The translations under genes were made by a program, and so were the position numbers. The notes below the pieces were generated by a model. It saw nothing but the letters and a program-made list of their open reading frames with translations, did not search any database and was not told the DNA's origin. 64,000 bases of DNA from assembly GCA_037042185.1 (NCBI GenBank), contig JAXQJY010000021.1:558001-622000 (forward strand), written 5' to 3'. Positions 20,836-32,241 of the stretch are shown here, in pieces; the stretch's first letter is position 1; every line of letters begins with the position of its first letter. Origin of the DNA: Sordariomycetes sp. S80-01Y (lineage: Eukaryota; Ascomycota; Sordariomycetes).

Positions 20836-22275
20836 ATGGGTTCTCTCAGTGCTAGCACTTTTGACGTCAAGAAGATCGCCGTCATCGGCGCCGGACCCTG
20901 TGGTTTGGCGGCAGCGAAATATCTACGTGCGCAGGGAGCCTTCGATTCGATAACCGTCTTTGAACAGCAGGATGAAGTAGGTGGCGTGTGGAATTACTCC
21001 AGTCAGCCCCCTCGTCAGTATCCCATCCCACAGAACGACCCCTTTTTGCCGCCAGATCTACCCCTCCAACGGGGGTCCGGGCAGGATGGAGATGAGGGAG
21101 CCCCAATCTTCCCCTCGCCAATGTATGAGAGCTTACATGCAAATATCCCCGGCAGTCTGATGCGATTTTCTGACAAGGAATTTCCTGACGGCGTTTGGGC
21201 GTTTCCTAAGAGGGAAGTCATCCAGGAGTACCTGTTAGAGTACGCTGAGGATGTCAGGGGCATGATCCGGTTTTGCTTCCAGGTAAACAGGGTCTCACAT
21301 GTCCCTGGAAATGGGCATGATCGATGGCATCTGGAGGCAAAATCAACCGTTGGCGACGAGACCATCAGCGAGACTTTCGATGCGGTGGTGATGGCGAACG
21401 GGCACTACGCGACCCCGTTTGTGCCCGATATCAAGGGGATGAAGGAATTCAAAGAAGCCCACCCCTCCGTCATAATACACTCAAAGACATTCCGTAAGCC
21501 AGAGCCCTACAAGGGTATGAAGGTCATCGTGGTCGGAAATGGGCCATCCGGGACCGACATTGCACTTCAGATCAACAATGTCTGTGCCTCGCCGGCCCTC
21601 CTCTCCGTCAAAGAAGCCACACCGGCCGATCGTCTCGAGCACACCGGCTGCCGCGAAGTACCAGAGATTGTCGAGTTCTTATCCAAACAAAGAGGCGTTC
21701 GCTTCGCAGACGGGACGACCGAGACTGACATTGACGCCGTTGTCTTCTGCACCGGCTTCATGTTCAGCTACCCGTTCCTCCCGGATCTCCAAAACAAGCT
21801 CATCACCAATGGAAAAGGAGTTCACGGCTTGTACAAACACTTCATCTGCATCGACCATCCGACGCTCGTCTTCCCCGGTCTTAACATCAAGGCCATTCCC
21901 TGGCCCCTGTCGGAGGCCCAAGCAGCAGTGTACTCCGCGCTCTGGTCAAATAACCTTACCCTTCCCGCCGAAGCCGAAATGAGAGAGTGGAGCAGGGAGT
22001 TGGAGGAGAGGAAAGGCAACGCATTACATATCTTCTCTCCGTTGGAAGATGGGTATTACATCAACGAGATGCATGATTGGGCCATGCAGGCACGACATCG
22101 CGGCAAGGAACCGCCGCACTGGGATGATGAGAAGTTCTGGGAGCGAAAGATATACGCCGACGCCAAATTAAGGTTTGAGAAGGACGGTTGTAGGGCGAAG
22201 ACATTAGGTGAGCTGGGGTTGCACTACGAACCTCAGGAGACGGCGCCGAGGGGCGACGGGCCCGGTGCACTGTGA
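20836..22275 (+). CDS. Flavin-containing monooxygenase
   Basis: NADPH- and FAD-dependent oxygenase of the FMO family, single exon, 479 residues from ATG 20836 (an in-frame ATG at 20788 adds 16 residues). The N-terminal FAD fingerprint is IAVIGAGPCGLAAAKYL, the NADPH fingerprint is VIVVGNGPSGTDIA, and just before the latter comes HSKTFRKPEPYKG, which sits where the FMO-identifying sequence normally lies. Fungal FMOs oxidise sulfur or nitrogen in thiols, xenobiotics or secondary-metabolite intermediates; the substrate cannot be deduced. It is not beside any secondary-metabolism gene here. It shares an upstream region with the divergent telomere-type gene. Confidence 0.9.
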   Translation: MGSLSASTFDVKKIAVIGAGPCGLAAAKYLRAQGAFDSITVFEQQDEVGGVWNYSSQPPRQYPIPQNDPFLPPDLPLQRGSGQDGDEGAPIFPSPMYESLHANIPGSLMRFSDKEFPDGVWAFPKREVIQEYLLEYAEDVRGMIRFCFQVNRVSHVPGNGHDRWHLEAKSTVGDETISETFDAVVMANGHYATPFVPDIKGMKEFKEAHPSVIIHSKTFRKPEPYKGMKVIVVGNGPSGTDIALQINNVCASPALLSVKEATPADRLEHTGCREVPEIVEFLSKQRGVRFADGTTETDIDAVVFCTGFMFSYPFLPDLQNKLITNGKGVHGLYKHFICIDHPTLVFPGLNIKAIPWPLSEAQAAVYSALWSNNLTLPAEAEMREWSRELEERKGNALHIFSPLEDGYYINEMHDWAMQARHRGKEPPHWDDEKFWERKIYADAKLRFEKDGCRAKTLGELGLHYEPQETAPRGDGPGAL

Positions 22276-23336
22276 TGTTCCGACTCATTTCGGCTACTGT
22301 TTGACAGCTCGATGAGGTCTGAGCGAATGACACTACCACAGTATGTATGCGAAAGCTTATGCTCATGTTGCTTGTATGTTTGGGAGGGTCTTGTTTGTTT
22401 GAAGCTGTTCAGGTGGACATAACCATGATACGACACACTACGATTGACAGACCGTGCCAGGCTAGAAGAGATCTGGTTGAGACTAGAAATCCGATATCAA
22501 ATGAAAGACATGATCATACGGAAGCGGTCTCAATCATAGTTGATTCATTGTCATACAAGCCAGGGTGGGTTGGACCTACATTTGGTAACCACCGCCTTGG
22601 AATACCGCGGATGCATGCAGGTCCACAACGTCGTCGGCTAGAAAAGGGTTATGGACGTTATTTCGGCACGGTCGAGTAGCTACATCGGCATGCGATCGCA
22701 TCTTGTCTTAGTTTGCTCGACTTGTCTAGTCCACCGAGGAAGCGAAGTTCCGATACCGGTAGGGTTAGCACCCCGCCATCAGTCACTTTGAGGGGCAATT
22801 GCAAACAGGGCGTCTGGGAAAGGGCGGACAGGGCGCGCCCGGCCCCGCACTCGGAGGCTCGGAGCATGAAAATATCTTGACGGTGGCCTATGATGCTCCC
22901 ATGTGGGAACGGGTGTTGCATTGCGGACTAAATGCGTGACTGGCTGGCAGCTGGCTGTTCTTCAAGCATATTATCGGCTCATTGCGACCCTCGTCATAGC
23001 CGCAATCCCATTCGTTGCCCACCCGTTGACTCACGGATTGTGTCCGGCTCGCACACGCCGGGCGCCATCACCAACTGAAAGTCTACCACGACTCAGCTTC
23101 TTTTACCCGACACTGCCCCGCCAGCCACCTCTGACTGACCCCGACAAACATCTTTCTTCTTCCTGTTCTTGGGATTAATTCCCCCGATCTGGCGCCTTCA
23201 TCACCTCTGCTGCACCTTCCCGCGACTTTCACCGCCCGCACCATCGACGTCACGGTACTGAAGAACCCCTCATCGCGGGGCAGACAATCGATACATCCAA
23301 AATACAGCCGCGCTACGGACGCGATCCTTCTTCAAG
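22276..23336. other. Intergenic region with the LEU4 promoter
   Basis: 1.06 kb between the FMO stop and the LEU4 start. No gene is visible. A CCG-N4-CGG motif lies at 22750-22759. The last 150 bases are pyrimidine-rich leader sequence typical of fungal promoters. Confidence 0.6.
22750..22759. promoter_or_regulatory. Candidate Leu3-type binding site upstream of LEU4
   Basis: CCGATACCGG fits CCG-N4-CGG, the everted half-site spacing bound by Leu3/LeuB zinc-cluster regulators, and is about 580 bases upstream of the LEU4 start. The inner bases differ from the optimal CCGG-N2-CCGG. Confidence 0.4.
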
Positions 23337-25587
23337 ATGCCGATGTAAGACTTTTCCGTCCCCAGCTTTGCATCCGGTTTGCATTTTTACGCGGAAGTTC
23401 AAGAACAGATGGCTGACGTTCTTCCTTTGAATGCAGGCTCAAGGAACCGTGGAAGAAGTACAAGCGCTTCGCCCCCCTCAACCTCCCCAACCGCCAATGG
23501 CCCTCTAAAGAAATCACAAAGGCCCCTCGGTGGCTTGAGACCAGTCTTCGCGATGGAAACCAGAGCAATCCATCTCCAATGGTGCGTCATTGCCTCGGCG
23601 GGCGATCCGGAAGTAACTGCTGATGCTGAGACGAACAACAGAACGGAGACGAGAAGTGGCGCTTCTTCAAGATGCTGTGCGAGATTGGCTTCAAGGAAAT
23701 CGAAATTTCCTTCCCTTCTGCCTCCGAAACCGACTTCGACTTCACAAGACGCCTCGTCGAAACCCCCGGGGCGATTCCCGACGATGTTGCGATCCAGGTC
23801 CTCTCCCCGTGCCGTCCTGATCTTATCAAGCGTACCATCGAGGCAGTCAAGGGGGCTAAGAACGCCATCATTCACATCTACCTTGCCACCAGCGAGTGTT
23901 TCCGGAGGATCGTCTTCAACTACTCGGAGGAGGACACCCTCGAGCTCGCCGTGAAGTGCGCCAAGCTCGTAAGGTCTCTCACGAAAGACGACCCCGAGCA
24001 GTCAGGCACGAACTGGCAATTCGAGTTCAGCCCTGAGACGTTCTCCGACACCTCGCCCGAGTTCGCCGTCAAGATCTGCAACGCCGTGAGGGATGCGTGG
24101 GAGCCTACTGTGGAGAAGCCCATGATTGTGAACCTGCCGGCCACGGTCGAGCACGCTTCCTGCAACGTGTTTGCCGACCAGGTCGAGTACTTCTGCACGA
24201 ACGTCGCGGAGCGCGAGAAGCTTTGCGTGAGCGTTCACAACCACAACGACAGGGGCACCGCCGCGGCGGCGGCAGAGCTGTCCCAGATGGCTGGTGCGGA
24301 TCGCGTAGAGGGCTGTATCTTTGGAAACGGCGAGCGGACTGGTAATGTCGACCTGGTCACGCTGGCGCTAAACCTGTATACCCAAGGCATTCCATGCAAC
24401 CTCGACTTCTCCGACATCAACAGCATCATCCAGGTCGCTGAAGAGAGCAACAGGCTGCCGGTTCATCCTCGCGCCCCCTACGCCGGCTCTCTCGTCGTGT
24501 GTGCCTTCAGCGGCAGTCACCAAGACGCCATCAACAAGGGTACGTTTCAATCTTTTGCCTGGCTTTGTCACCTCCTGGTCCACAATGTGGTATTGCTAGG
24601 CCAGGAGAACCTTTCTTCACCCCCACGCCCGACTTCAATACACCAGACTCTCACCAAATTTCTTGAAAATTTCGATAAACAGGACTAACTGATACCAGGA
24701 CTGCAAAATCGCAAGCGCGAAGGCAAGGCATACGAGGACCAGTGGCAGATCCCATATCTTCCTCTGGACCCCAAGGACATCGGCCGCACCTACGAGGCCG
24801 TCATCCGCGTCAACTCGCAGAGCGGCAAGGGCGGCGCTGCCTGGATCATCCTCACAAAGCTTCAGCTGGACCTCCCCCGTGGCCTGCAGATTGCCTTCTC
24901 CAGCCACGTTCAAAAGCGAGCCGACAGCCTCGGCCGCGAGCTCCTCCCCGAGGAGATCACGGAGCTCTTCGAGACGACGTACTTCCTCCGCGAGAACCCT
25001 CGCTTCACCCTCATCGACTACTCCATCACGCCCGACCGCTCGCAATCGCCGGCGCCGCCCGCCGAGGGTAAGACCCTGGACACCAAGAACCTCAAGCGTG
25101 TCTTTGACGGCGTGGTGTCCATCGATGGCAAGGAGATCAAGCTCCGCGGGCGCGGCAACGGCCCCATTTCCAGCATGGCGAATGCTCTCAAGGATGTGGG
25201 CGTCGACCTGGATGTCCATGACTACAAGGAGCACGCCCTCGGTGAGGGTCGTGGCGTGAAGGCTGCTTCCTACATTGAGTGCAAGATCGGCAACACCAAG
25301 CAGACGGTATGGGGTATCGGCATCCACGAGGATGTTGTCCAGAGTTCTCTGATTGCGCTCCTGAGCGCTGCTAGCAACGTGAGTAACCACGCACGGACGA
25401 GGGATGCGACTCTTCGTCTCCCAGCCAGCTTCATGTTGGGAATTTGCTGACAAGTCTTTCACAGTTCATTACCAGCAGGCCCACCAGCCCGATTCTGAAG
25501 CCGGTTGCACAGCGTCCAGACCCCCAGGAAGCGTCTGCACCAAGTGTGAACCTCAGCGTCCTCGAGGACAAGGCGAACGGCATGTAG
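23337..25587 (+). CDS. LEU4: 2-isopropylmalate synthase
   Basis: First committed step of leucine synthesis: 2-oxoisovalerate plus acetyl-CoA to 2-isopropylmalate. Five exons, 23337-23344, 23437-23581, 23642-24539, 24699-25378 and 25465-25587, give 617 residues. The first coding exon is only eight bases (ATGCCGAT); intron 1 has a CTGAC branch site and intron 3 a CTAACT one. Catalytic blocks are [11 protein letters not shown], the metal-binding [16 protein letters not shown] and [11 protein letters not shown]. The C-terminal third ([16 protein letters not shown] to [10 protein letters not shown]) is the LeuA allosteric domain that normally gives leucine feedback inhibition. No clear mitochondrial presequence is seen at this start. 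An ARO8-type aminotransferase follows on the same strand. Confidence 0.95.
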
Positions 25588-26582
25588 ATGGGGATAGGAA
25601 GATGAGGCTGCGGCCAGGGCTTTGCTTTGATTTGTTCCATCTGTCAGGGAAGGTCAAAAATATGTACCGGAAAGGAGGGAACCGAGGAGCAAAGGATGGA
25701 GAAATTGACCCCAAAAGTAAATTGTGTATTCTACAGCCTGCTCTGATTTGGAAGCCAGCCACCCACCCACTACCCACCCATCGGGAGTGAGCTCATCAAT
25801 AAAGCACATCAACGCAGACGAAGTCGCATGGCGACAAAGCGAGCGAATATGCGGTGTGCCAGCGGGGACGGGCGCGCACCTGGAGAGAGAACAATGTGAT
25901 GGCTGAAGTATTGTTGGTGATGGGGGTTTGCAGCTCGTCACGATGTCGGGGACCAACAGCCTGGGATGGGGACCCCAGACCGAGGACCCCGAAGACCCCC
26001 AAGCAGCGGCAACTCCAGGGCCTGCGTGAGCCTCCCAACGCAGACATGGACTCACTTTTCAGTACTTCAAGCAGCTGTCCGCAGCCGCCAGCAGCTGACA
26101 ACTCGCTGGACCGCTGGATCGCTGGATCTCCGGCCTTCCTGGGTAGAAATGACAGGAAGCCGCAACAAGCACTGGGCACACCTCGAAGCCTACAATTCCT
26201 TATCTCCAACCCAACCGAACGAACCCCAACCGACCGGACCATCGGGGGGGGGGGGGCCCCTCCCACATGAATCGCTCCTCAAGTCCGCTCGGCCTCCGCT
26301 GCCCGCCTCATGTGGATTTGTCAGATCCAGATCCCATCGAGGAGGTCAGGCCATCATCTATCGACGAGCCCCCATGTCCGTCCGCTCTGTCCTGCTGCTC
26401 CTCCTCGATCCGACCTTTTTTCTCCCCCTGATCTTGCTCTCTGAATCCTGACCTGCGTCGCTTCGTTGTCGTCGGGTCCGTCGCTCGCTGCTACTGTCTC
26501 GTACGGAACACCCACCAGCCACAGTCGGCGCGCTCGCGCACCTCAGCCCTGCAGCTGCATGTCTCATCGCCACGTTGCGACC
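25588..26582. other. Intergenic region with the aminotransferase promoter
   Basis: 995 bases between LEU4 and the aminotransferase, with no gene visible. It contains a run of 13 G at 26244-26256 followed by CCCC, and a pyrimidine-rich leader near 26370-26460. Confidence 0.6.
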
Positions 26583-28688
26583 ATGGCGGCGCCGCCCCAG
26601 TCACAGCTACCGTCACCGCCGCGCGACCTGAGCCACCACTTCTCGCGCGCCACGAGGAATCGCGACGCGAGCAGCATCAAGCAATTCTACCGCTTCTTCC
26701 AGATCCCGGGGATAGGAAACCTGGCTGGAGGTGAGTTTTGATTTTCTCTTCCCCTTTTTTTTCTTTGTTGTTGTTGGCGGTGGCGGCGGTGGTGGGCTTG
26801 CGTTCGGCCCGTCGATCTGTATCACCATTGGGGCACCACGAGGCGCATGTCGTGCTCTAGTCTACTGCTTAGCAGTGCAACCGCTCCACGTGGGCGCCGT
26901 GACACAAAATCACTACCTTAAATCGGTGCTGACCCTCCCACCTCCAGGTCTGCCAAACGTCAGCCTCTTTCCCTTCGACACCCTCGAGGCGCAGGTCGCC
27001 AAACCCGAACGATGGACGCCCACCCCCAACGACCCCGTTCCCGGCAAGGACAGCAGCGAGCCGGACGCTGCGAGTCACATCACCGTCCCCAAGTCTGACG
27101 CCTCGACGCCCAATCCGCTCAAGAAAATCGACCTGTCCACCGCCCTGCAGTACGGCACCGCCGAGGGCTACCCGCCCCTGAGGAGCTTCATCCGCCAGTT
27201 CACCCGCGACCACCTGCACCCCTCGGTGCCCTACCTCGACGGCCCAGAGGTCATCCTCACCTGCGGTTCTACCGATGGCTTCTCCAAGACCATGGAGATG
27301 CTCGTGGAGCCCTGGTTTGCCGACCGCGATCCCATCGAGGAGAAGCCCGCCCTGCTGACCGAGCTCTTTGTCTACATGAACGCCCCGCAGACCGTCAAGC
27401 CAAAGGGCGTCTCCATCGTCCCCGTTGAGATCGACGGTGAGGGCATGCGCGTCGAGGGCGAGCGCGGGCTGAGGGACATCCTCGACAACTGGGATCTCAG
27501 GAACGGGCGGAGGCCGCACCTCATATACACCGTCACCATGGGCCACAACCCCACCTCGGGCGTGCTATCCGTTGCCCGTCGAAAGGCCATTTACGACCTC
27601 TGCTGCAAGTACGACATCATCATTGTCGAGGACGACCCGTACTGGTACCTGCAGTACCCGACCGCGGCGGAGAAGGAGGCCGAGTCGAGGGATCAGCCCG
27701 TACCCGCGATTGAGCCCGTCCCCAAGCCTGAGAAGAGCAGCGGTTACGAGTTCTTGGATTCCCTGGTGCCGAGCTACTTGTCAATCGACACGGAGGGCAG
27801 GGTGGTGAGGCTGGACACGTTTAGCAAGACAATTGCCCCCGGTTGTAGGCTGGGCTGGGTTACAGCTCAGCCCGTCTTCATCGAGCGTCTACTTCGGTAA
27901 GTTTGCTCCCTCTCCCCTTTACGCCAGCTCAGAAACCTGGACATTGCGCTGACAACCCCAGAATCACCGAAACCACCACTCAGCAACCGTCCGGCTTCGT
28001 CCAGTCCATGGTCGCCGAGGCCATCATGGGCGCCCAGCCCGCCGAAGTCACCAAGTCCTTCTGGTCCCTCTCCGCCCCCGCCAAAGCCACCTTCTCGGGC
28101 TGGCAGATGGACGGCTGGGTGCGCTGGCTGTCTGGCCTGCGCGGCGTCTACGAGCGCCGCATGAACACCATGTCCAGGCTGCTCGACGAGCGCTCCCTGC
28201 AGCTCAAGCAGTTCACGCCCGCCAGCAGCGCCGACAGCGACTGGGGCGTCGTCACCAAGACGCGCCTCATGAGCTTCGACTGGCCCCGCGGCGGCATGTT
28301 CATCTGGGTCCGCCTGCATCTCGAGCACCACCCGCTCTACAACGCCCGCGGACACCGCTACCCGCTCCTCGACGGGCCGCTGCTCGCCGTCGCCCTCATG
28401 ATGCACCTCACCCACAAGCCCTGGCTGGTGCTCGGCGCCCCGGGCACAATGTTCAGCGCCACCGACGAGGTCAAGGCCGCCCAGGGCTGGAGGTACACGA
28501 GGCTGTGCTTCGCCGCCGAGGATGAGGCTCTGGTAGCCCCCTGCGCCAAGAGGTTCGGCGACGGCGTGCAGAGGTTCTGGAGGATCAAGGATGTCAAGGA
28601 AATGGAGCGGCTGATTGATGAGATGAATGCCGAAGGGGCCTCGATGGAAGGTGTGACGCCGATTGGCTATTACAATATTGGCTGTTGA
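26583..28688 (+). CDS. ARO8: Aromatic amino acid aminotransferase (ARO8 type)
   Basis: PLP-dependent fold-type I aminotransferase. Three exons, 26583-26730, 26948-27896 and 27962-28688, give 607 residues. Family blocks: SLFPFDTLEAQ, QYGTAEGYPPLRSFI, MGHNPTSGVLS, the IIIVEDDPYWYLQYP cofactor-ring segment, and the Schiff-base lysine in VRLDTFSKTIAPGCRLGW. The C-terminal domain carries DWPRGGMFIWV. Members convert phenylalanine and tyrosine to and from their 2-oxo acids and some also act on 2-aminoadipate and leucine, so the substrate range here is open. ATG 26583 has a strong context (GCGACCATGG); an in-frame ATG at 26559 would add eight residues. It converges with the polymerase gene, stops 190 bases apart. 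Confidence 0.92.
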
Positions 28689-28878
28689 TTTCGATACGAG
28701 ATTCACGTAGATACGACAGTTTGTAGATGATCCTTTATTCTGCCCCTAAATGTAACAAGAGGCGACAACCATTGAAAGCACCAAAACCCGCACGCACAAA
28801 GTCATCATGTTGCCCCCAAAACGCCCCTAATATGCCTCGTCATGCCAGAATTGATACATCTGCTGTTCCAACCGTCAT

Positions 28879-31800
28879 TTACCAGATCGCGGCTTGGTCG
28901 GCGTCGAACCGTCCGAGTTCCTTGCCGGCGTCCTCGAGATCCTTCTTCGCCTTCATGCGCATGTAGAAGATGGGACAATCCTTGCTGCTGCAGATAACCT
29001 CGCAGTGCATGCTGCCCTGACACCTCTGGCACTGCGTCCACAGCCTTCCGAAACGAATCTCGAGATCCGAGACACGATCGAGCGTCTTCTTGTACAGCTC
29101 GCCCACGCGGGGAGCGCAGTTCGAGCAGACCGCTCCGGCGGATTCCGTCGCACCAGTCAGGGGTTTCTTGCAGCCCATGCACGTCTGTGTCTTTTTGGCA
29201 AACTTCATCAACCCACCTACCGTCGGTGCTGCGACCGAGATGGTTCGTGTGTGCGCGCCGGTGAGGAGGGACCTTGCTTTTGTCTCGCCAAGGATGGGTT
29301 CGAAGATACGCCCTAAGGGTTTGGCGAGCTGATTGTCGAGGTAGTACTTGGTGTCGATGGGCACGTTGTTCTCGAGCACGTAGATGGGGTCTTCTGACTT
29401 TTCAAAGTTCTTTGCGCCCGCGGCTCCCCGGACCATGACATAGGCGACTCGGTCGCCGAGGCCAGGAGCTGAACCTGCGTCACGCTTCTTCATGCGTTGG
29501 GCGAGTTCAACGTGGGCTTGCTTGGCAGTGTAGTCGTCCTTGGTAAGGGCTTTGGTAATGACCAGCTTCGACATGTCGACCTTGTTTTGGAGGAGATCGG
29601 CAATCATGTCTCGCACATAGTCCTGAGCCCCAGGCACGTCACGGTCGATCAGAATCATCCTCAAGACCTTCTCAATGACTGTCTGCACGAGCGTGCAGTT
29701 GTCACGGCGAACCGTCTCGATACCCTTCGTATCCATCTTGTCATGCTTCTCCGGCTTGGTCCAGTACAGACCAGCATATCGCTTCTTGTTGATAAGAAGG
29801 TACGGAAAGTAGACCTTTTCGAATTCAAGCTTGATGGGCTTGACGAACCTGGAGGTGACGAATTGCGAGGCTTCTTCGCCTAGCTTCATCGCCTCAGCGA
29901 GATCGGAGGTGCCGAACTTGACCATGACGGAATCCGTATCACCATAGATGACCTTCGCATCGTGCGTGTAGCCGTTGGCGATGGTGAACTTCTTCTCAAC
30001 TTCGTCACGGGTCAACTCAATCATCTGTCGACCGAAACTGGTTGTACTCCTCGCAATTTCTAGACAGGGGAGTTTTCCTGTCTGTGCCGCACCAGTCAAC
30101 CCGTAAACGGAATTTGCTGTGACCTTCAACGCAAGTTGTCGACCGTTTAACACGGCCTTCTTGAAGGGATCCGTTTCGATTGCGAGTTCCTTCTTGGCTT
30201 GCTTTCGGGCCAGCAGCAACTCCTCAAGAATCTGTGCCAGCAGACCCTTGCGCTGTTTGGTAGTGACAAATGTATCGCCGTTCGGAGTGACGATGTAGTC
30301 TTCGCCCTTTACGAGCTTGAGCTTGTCAATGGCAGTCTTGCTGACCAACGTCGTGTAGCAAAGGTTGTGCGCCTGCATGATACTGGGATACAGTGACGCG
30401 AAATCGAGAGTTGCAATCGGCTGGTCGTAGTAACCACGTACGGGCTCAATGACCGTGGCACCCTCGTACTGCTCGTCTGAGCCCTCAGGCTTTATGTCGG
30501 GTATGACGAGCTTCTGTTCGAGACCACGTCGGTACAGTTGGCTGATGAAGCGAATTTGCTGACCACGCGAAAGAATCATGTTGAAGGGCACACCCGTCAC
30601 ACGAGCCATTTCTGTATAATTCTCGAGACACGACAGCTTGTCCATCAACCGTTGGGGGAGATAAGCATCCTTGAGACAGTACAGAGCCAGACGCCGTCTC
30701 GACTCCGGCGTTCCGTTGAAAAGTTCTGTAATCATGGTGTAGTGAACATCTTCCTTCTGCTCGCCGAGGAAGTGCGAGCACACGGAGTTCAGGGTGTAGC
30801 TTCGGAGGTGGTGATCGCGCTGGATGAGTTGAAGCAGATCGAGTTGTAGACGACCATTGGTGTTCGTGGTCTTTGAGTCTCTGCTGCCCATTTGCTTGCT
30901 GGAGAAGTTGGTGTCCCTACTCTTGGACGGGACACCCGGAATACGAGACCAGTACTCGAAACCAGCGACTTTCAGGTGCCTGGCACGGTCTAGCAGGTAA
31001 GGGAAATCGAAATTGGCAATGTTGTATCCAGTGATAACGTCCGGGTCAACGCGCTGCAAGAACTTCTGCCACTCTTTCAACATCGTCTCCTCCTTATCGA
31101 ATTCAACAATGTGCGTCGCCACGATTGAACTCGTTGTGTCCAAGCAGAAAACGTTTCGTACGAAAGGCTTCTTTTCTCCGTATCTTGTTACGATGCTGGC
31201 AATCTGGATGACGGGATCTTGGTCCGCTTCGGGAAAGATACCCTTACGTCCACAGCATTCGATATCAAAAGAGAGGATTCGCAGAGGCGCCATCTTGAGC
31301 CACTCGCCTTTGGGCTCGTGTGCAATCAGATCAAGATAGCTAACTTCTGCCTCGATCTGACAGTTCGACTGGCGGGAGTGCTCGGGGATCAGCTTGAAGG
31401 TCTTCGCTGGGGCTTCGACCCAGGCCATGCCTTGAATCTGGACTTGTTAGCTATAGTGATGAGTGGCATGCAGTATGCTCACCTTGCAGTCTACCATGAA
31501 GCGGAGGACATATTGGATATTGTCGAACGTCAAGATGCCTCCAGAATTGAACTTCCACATGCCTTTCCAGTTGGCGTTTCCTTCCTTGATCGTTGATCGA
31601 ACTTTGGAGATGAACTTGGGATCTGTGACCGTAATCTTGAGATAGGGGTTTTGTTGGTTTCCCTGAAAGCCGTACATGTTCTCCCGCATGACGAACGATA
31701 CCGAGTGAATAGTAGGCTGGTGCTGTGCCATCTGTGTCTCCAAATACGCCTTGAAAGCCGCACAATCCTGTGGCTGGAACGCAACTGGCGCCTCAACATA

Positions 31801-32241
31801 GAGGTAGTGCTTGAAATCAGTGACGTGCAACATCACCGAGTTTCCCTGTTCTGTGACACCAAACAGCTTCACCGTCGCCCTCCCCCCATGCAACGTCCCC
31901 TCCTCCGCTTCGATGCTTTGAAACGTCAAGTTATCCCTGGCAGGCTGGAAGTCCTCGACCGGTGGACGATCCCAGGCCTGATCCTTCTCTGTGTTGTTCT
32001 GTTTCGCTGACGAGATGTCCTGGCTCAGCTTTTCGAGCACCTCGGACTCGAAGGCACTCTTGGGCTGGCTTGACCCGGGGAGCCTGCCATTTTTTTGTGA
32101 CGATGGGAAACGAGCGGCTGCAGGGGAGGAGTTGAAGTCGCCAGTCTTCCGCTTCTTGGTGGAAGAGGGCGTCGAGGGGATATTTTGGCGGGATTTGGAG
32201 TCGCCGAGGACGCGCTTCTGGGGGAGCAGAGCGGTGGCCAT
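28879..32241 (-). CDS. POL3: DNA polymerase delta catalytic subunit
   Basis: Family B replicative polymerase, mainly the lagging strand, in the nucleus with PCNA. Two exons, 32241-31483 and 31437-28879, separated by a 45-base phase-0 intron, give 1105 residues (yeast Pol3 is about 1097). The order is a disordered basic N-terminus with an NLS-like STKKRKT, the exonuclease domain (ExoI FDIECCGRKG near residue 310), polymerase motif A DFASLYPSIM (near 598), motif C YGDTDS (near 750), then two C-terminal cysteine clusters: CysA beginning CMGC near 1008 and CysB beginning CQRC near 1068, the latter holding the 4Fe-4S site that binds the accessory subunits. All expected catalytic acidic residues are present. 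Confidence 0.97.

Noticed and set aside
24635-25462. 275-residue minus-strand frame opposite LEU4
   Set aside because: Antisense shadow of LEU4 exons 4 and 5 with biased composition.
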